Positions 63,181 to 64,000 of a DNA stretch of 64,000 bases are shown in pieces. A program made the position numbers and the translations under genes. The stretch is from JBDHHQ01 sp039586035. Its GTDB lineage: Bacteria > Gemmatimonadota > Gemmatimonadetes > Longimicrobiales > Gaopeijiaceae. Where the stretch lies: assembly GCA_039586035.1 (NCBI GenBank), contig JBDHLD010000004.1, forward strand, positions 146,684 through 210,683, given 5' to 3'. Numbering within the stretch: position 1 is the first letter of the stretch; the number at the start of each line of letters is the position of its first letter. The notes under the pieces were generated by a model. That model had not been told where the DNA came from and did not search any database. It saw only the letters and a list, made by a program, of their open reading frames with translations.

Positions 63181-64000
63181 ATGGAACCTGCACGCCTCAG
63201 GGGCGGGGCCCTACCCGAAGTGGCTCCGGCTTCTGAACCGGAGTCAGCCGGCGGAGCGGCGGCCTGGTCAAACGGCGATGGCTGGTCCATCGAAGAGGCA
63301 GAGGACACGCTGCGGGAGCTCGACGGGGTCATCTCAGCGCGGGTCGTGGCCCGCCCGGGTGGCGGGGTTCAGGAGATCCATCTCCTGACGCCTGACGACG
63401 TGCCTCCGAAGAAGACGGTTAGGCGGGTCGAGAGCGCGTTCTTGACTCAGTTCGGATTCAAGATCGACCATCGGAAGGTCTCGGTGGCTCAAAGTCGTTG
63501 GCCGATCGGCGACAAGGGTAAGAAAGCGAAGTCGTCTGCATCGTTTCTTAGGGAGCCAACCTCCCTTGCAGTCGGTCGGCCAACTCATACTTCCGCCGGA
63601 CCGAGGCAGGAGCTCAGCTTCGGCGGACACCAGGTGAAGTTTCAGTCATCAGGTAGGGTGCATGTTCGCGTCTTTCTCGAGGCCGACGGCAGACGGTTCT
63701 CCGGGGACGCCAAGGGAAGCTCGCGAGCAAGATCCCGCATGACCACGCTGGCATCCGCCACCTTGAGGGCGATCGAAGCCTCGCTGGAAGACGGCACGGA
63801 ACTTGAGCAAGTATCCGGCAGCTTCCTGACCCTCGAGAACGTCGACGTCGTCGATGCCTTTCAAAGGGACTACGTGCTTGCTGCGGTCAGCGGCACTAGC
63901 AAGGGCGAGGCAGCCAGCGTCGCAGGCGCGGCCCCGGTGGAGGAGTCGCTCGACCGGGCTGTGATCCTTTCAACGCTTCAAGCCGCGACACGCTGGATCA
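63181..64000 (+). CDS. Conserved protein with two-part architecture, 3' end beyond window
   Basis: At least 273 residues are visible from the ATG at 63181; GTG at 63160 is an alternative. The N-terminal part (about 35-105) reads EEAEDTLRELDGVISARVV then GGGVQEIHLLTPDDVPPKKTV and FGFKIDHRKVSVAQ, a small alpha/beta unit with a conserved 'self-sensing' look. The second part (about 145-270) reads GGHQVKFQSSGRVHVRVFLEADGRRFSGDAKG then DAFQRDYVLAAVSG. I recall similar proteins in other phyla but cannot name a function. The first 30 residues are low complexity. Confidence 0.7.
   Translation, partial: MEPARLRGGALPEVAPASEPESAGGAAAWSNGDGWSIEEAEDTLRELDGVISARVVARPGGGVQEIHLLTPDDVPPKKTVRRVESAFLTQFGFKIDHRKVSVAQSRWPIGDKGKKAKSSASFLREPTSLAVGRPTHTSAGPRQELSFGGHQVKFQSSGRVHVRVFLEADGRRFSGDAKGSSRARSRMTTLASATLRAIEASLEDGTELEQVSGSFLTLENVDVVDAFQRDYVLAAVSGTSKGEAASVAGAAPVEESLDRAVILSTLQAATRWI

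Overview
This is a high-GC bacterial chromosome fragment that carries the replication origin. Gene content and style suggest a member of the Gemmatimonadota or a close relative: many secreted peptidases, two very long Asp-box (sortilin-like) lipoprotein-type proteins, a bactofilin beside parAB, and numerous small lipoproteins with clear lipoboxes. The phylum is an inference from gene style, not from a marker-gene comparison.

Layout. Position 1-2.4 kb holds the start of a leftward secreted-protein gene and a rightward outer-membrane barrel protein. Position 2.5-6.6 kb is a leftward block: NIF3-like protein, bactofilin, M23 peptidase, ParB and ParA; the last three overlap by 4 nt. A parS site lies at 7424-7439, next to a MerR-type regulator with an apparent cobalamin-binding photoreceptor domain. 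Position 8.7-15.1 kb is the conserved leftward origin cluster, in transcription order rpmH, rnpA, yidD, yidC, mnmE, acylphosphatase, mnmG. dnaA (15374) and dnaN (17028) run rightward. The 265-bp gap between them carries DnaA-box-like sequences and an AT-rich stretch and is the best oriC candidate. Coding strand switches at this point: nearly all genes to the left run leftward. The rsmG and jag genes usually found in this cluster, and recF and gyrB usually found after dnaN, are not here.

To the right of the origin come pyrE, then a five-gene rightward cassette (18.9-25.0 kb): a PrcB-like lipoprotein, a membrane histidine kinase, an NtrC-type response regulator, a secreted coiled-coil protein and a barrel-like outer-membrane protein. 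Then follow a phosphopantetheinyl transferase, prolyl oligopeptidase, a DUF481 barrel protein and a two-domain PPK2 kinase.

Position 30.7-54.5 kb is rich in exported hydrolases: peptidases of M28, M20, metzincin-like HExxH and M61 type, a class C serine hydrolase and two paralogous Asp-box proteins of about 1,067 residues. Between them lie a PLP decarboxylase, a ZIP metal transporter, a PQQ-type sugar dehydrogenase, a thioesterase and a molybdate ABC system in which the binding protein ModA is fused to the permease ModB.

Position 54.5-64 kb has hldD (LPS heptose epimerase, so a Gram-negative envelope), a 1,117-residue lipoprotein with six fibronectin III repeats, tRNA-Asn, thymidine kinase, a PafA-like alkaline phosphatase, and a truncated conserved gene preceded by a strong-looking promoter with a palindromic spacer. 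There are no phage, transposon, integron or CRISPR genes in view. The items I would check first are the ModA-ModB fusion, the five-gene sensor/envelope cassette, the cobalamin-photoreceptor-like regulator next to parS, and two hairpins at 3317-3452 that both present TGTGGAAA in their loops.
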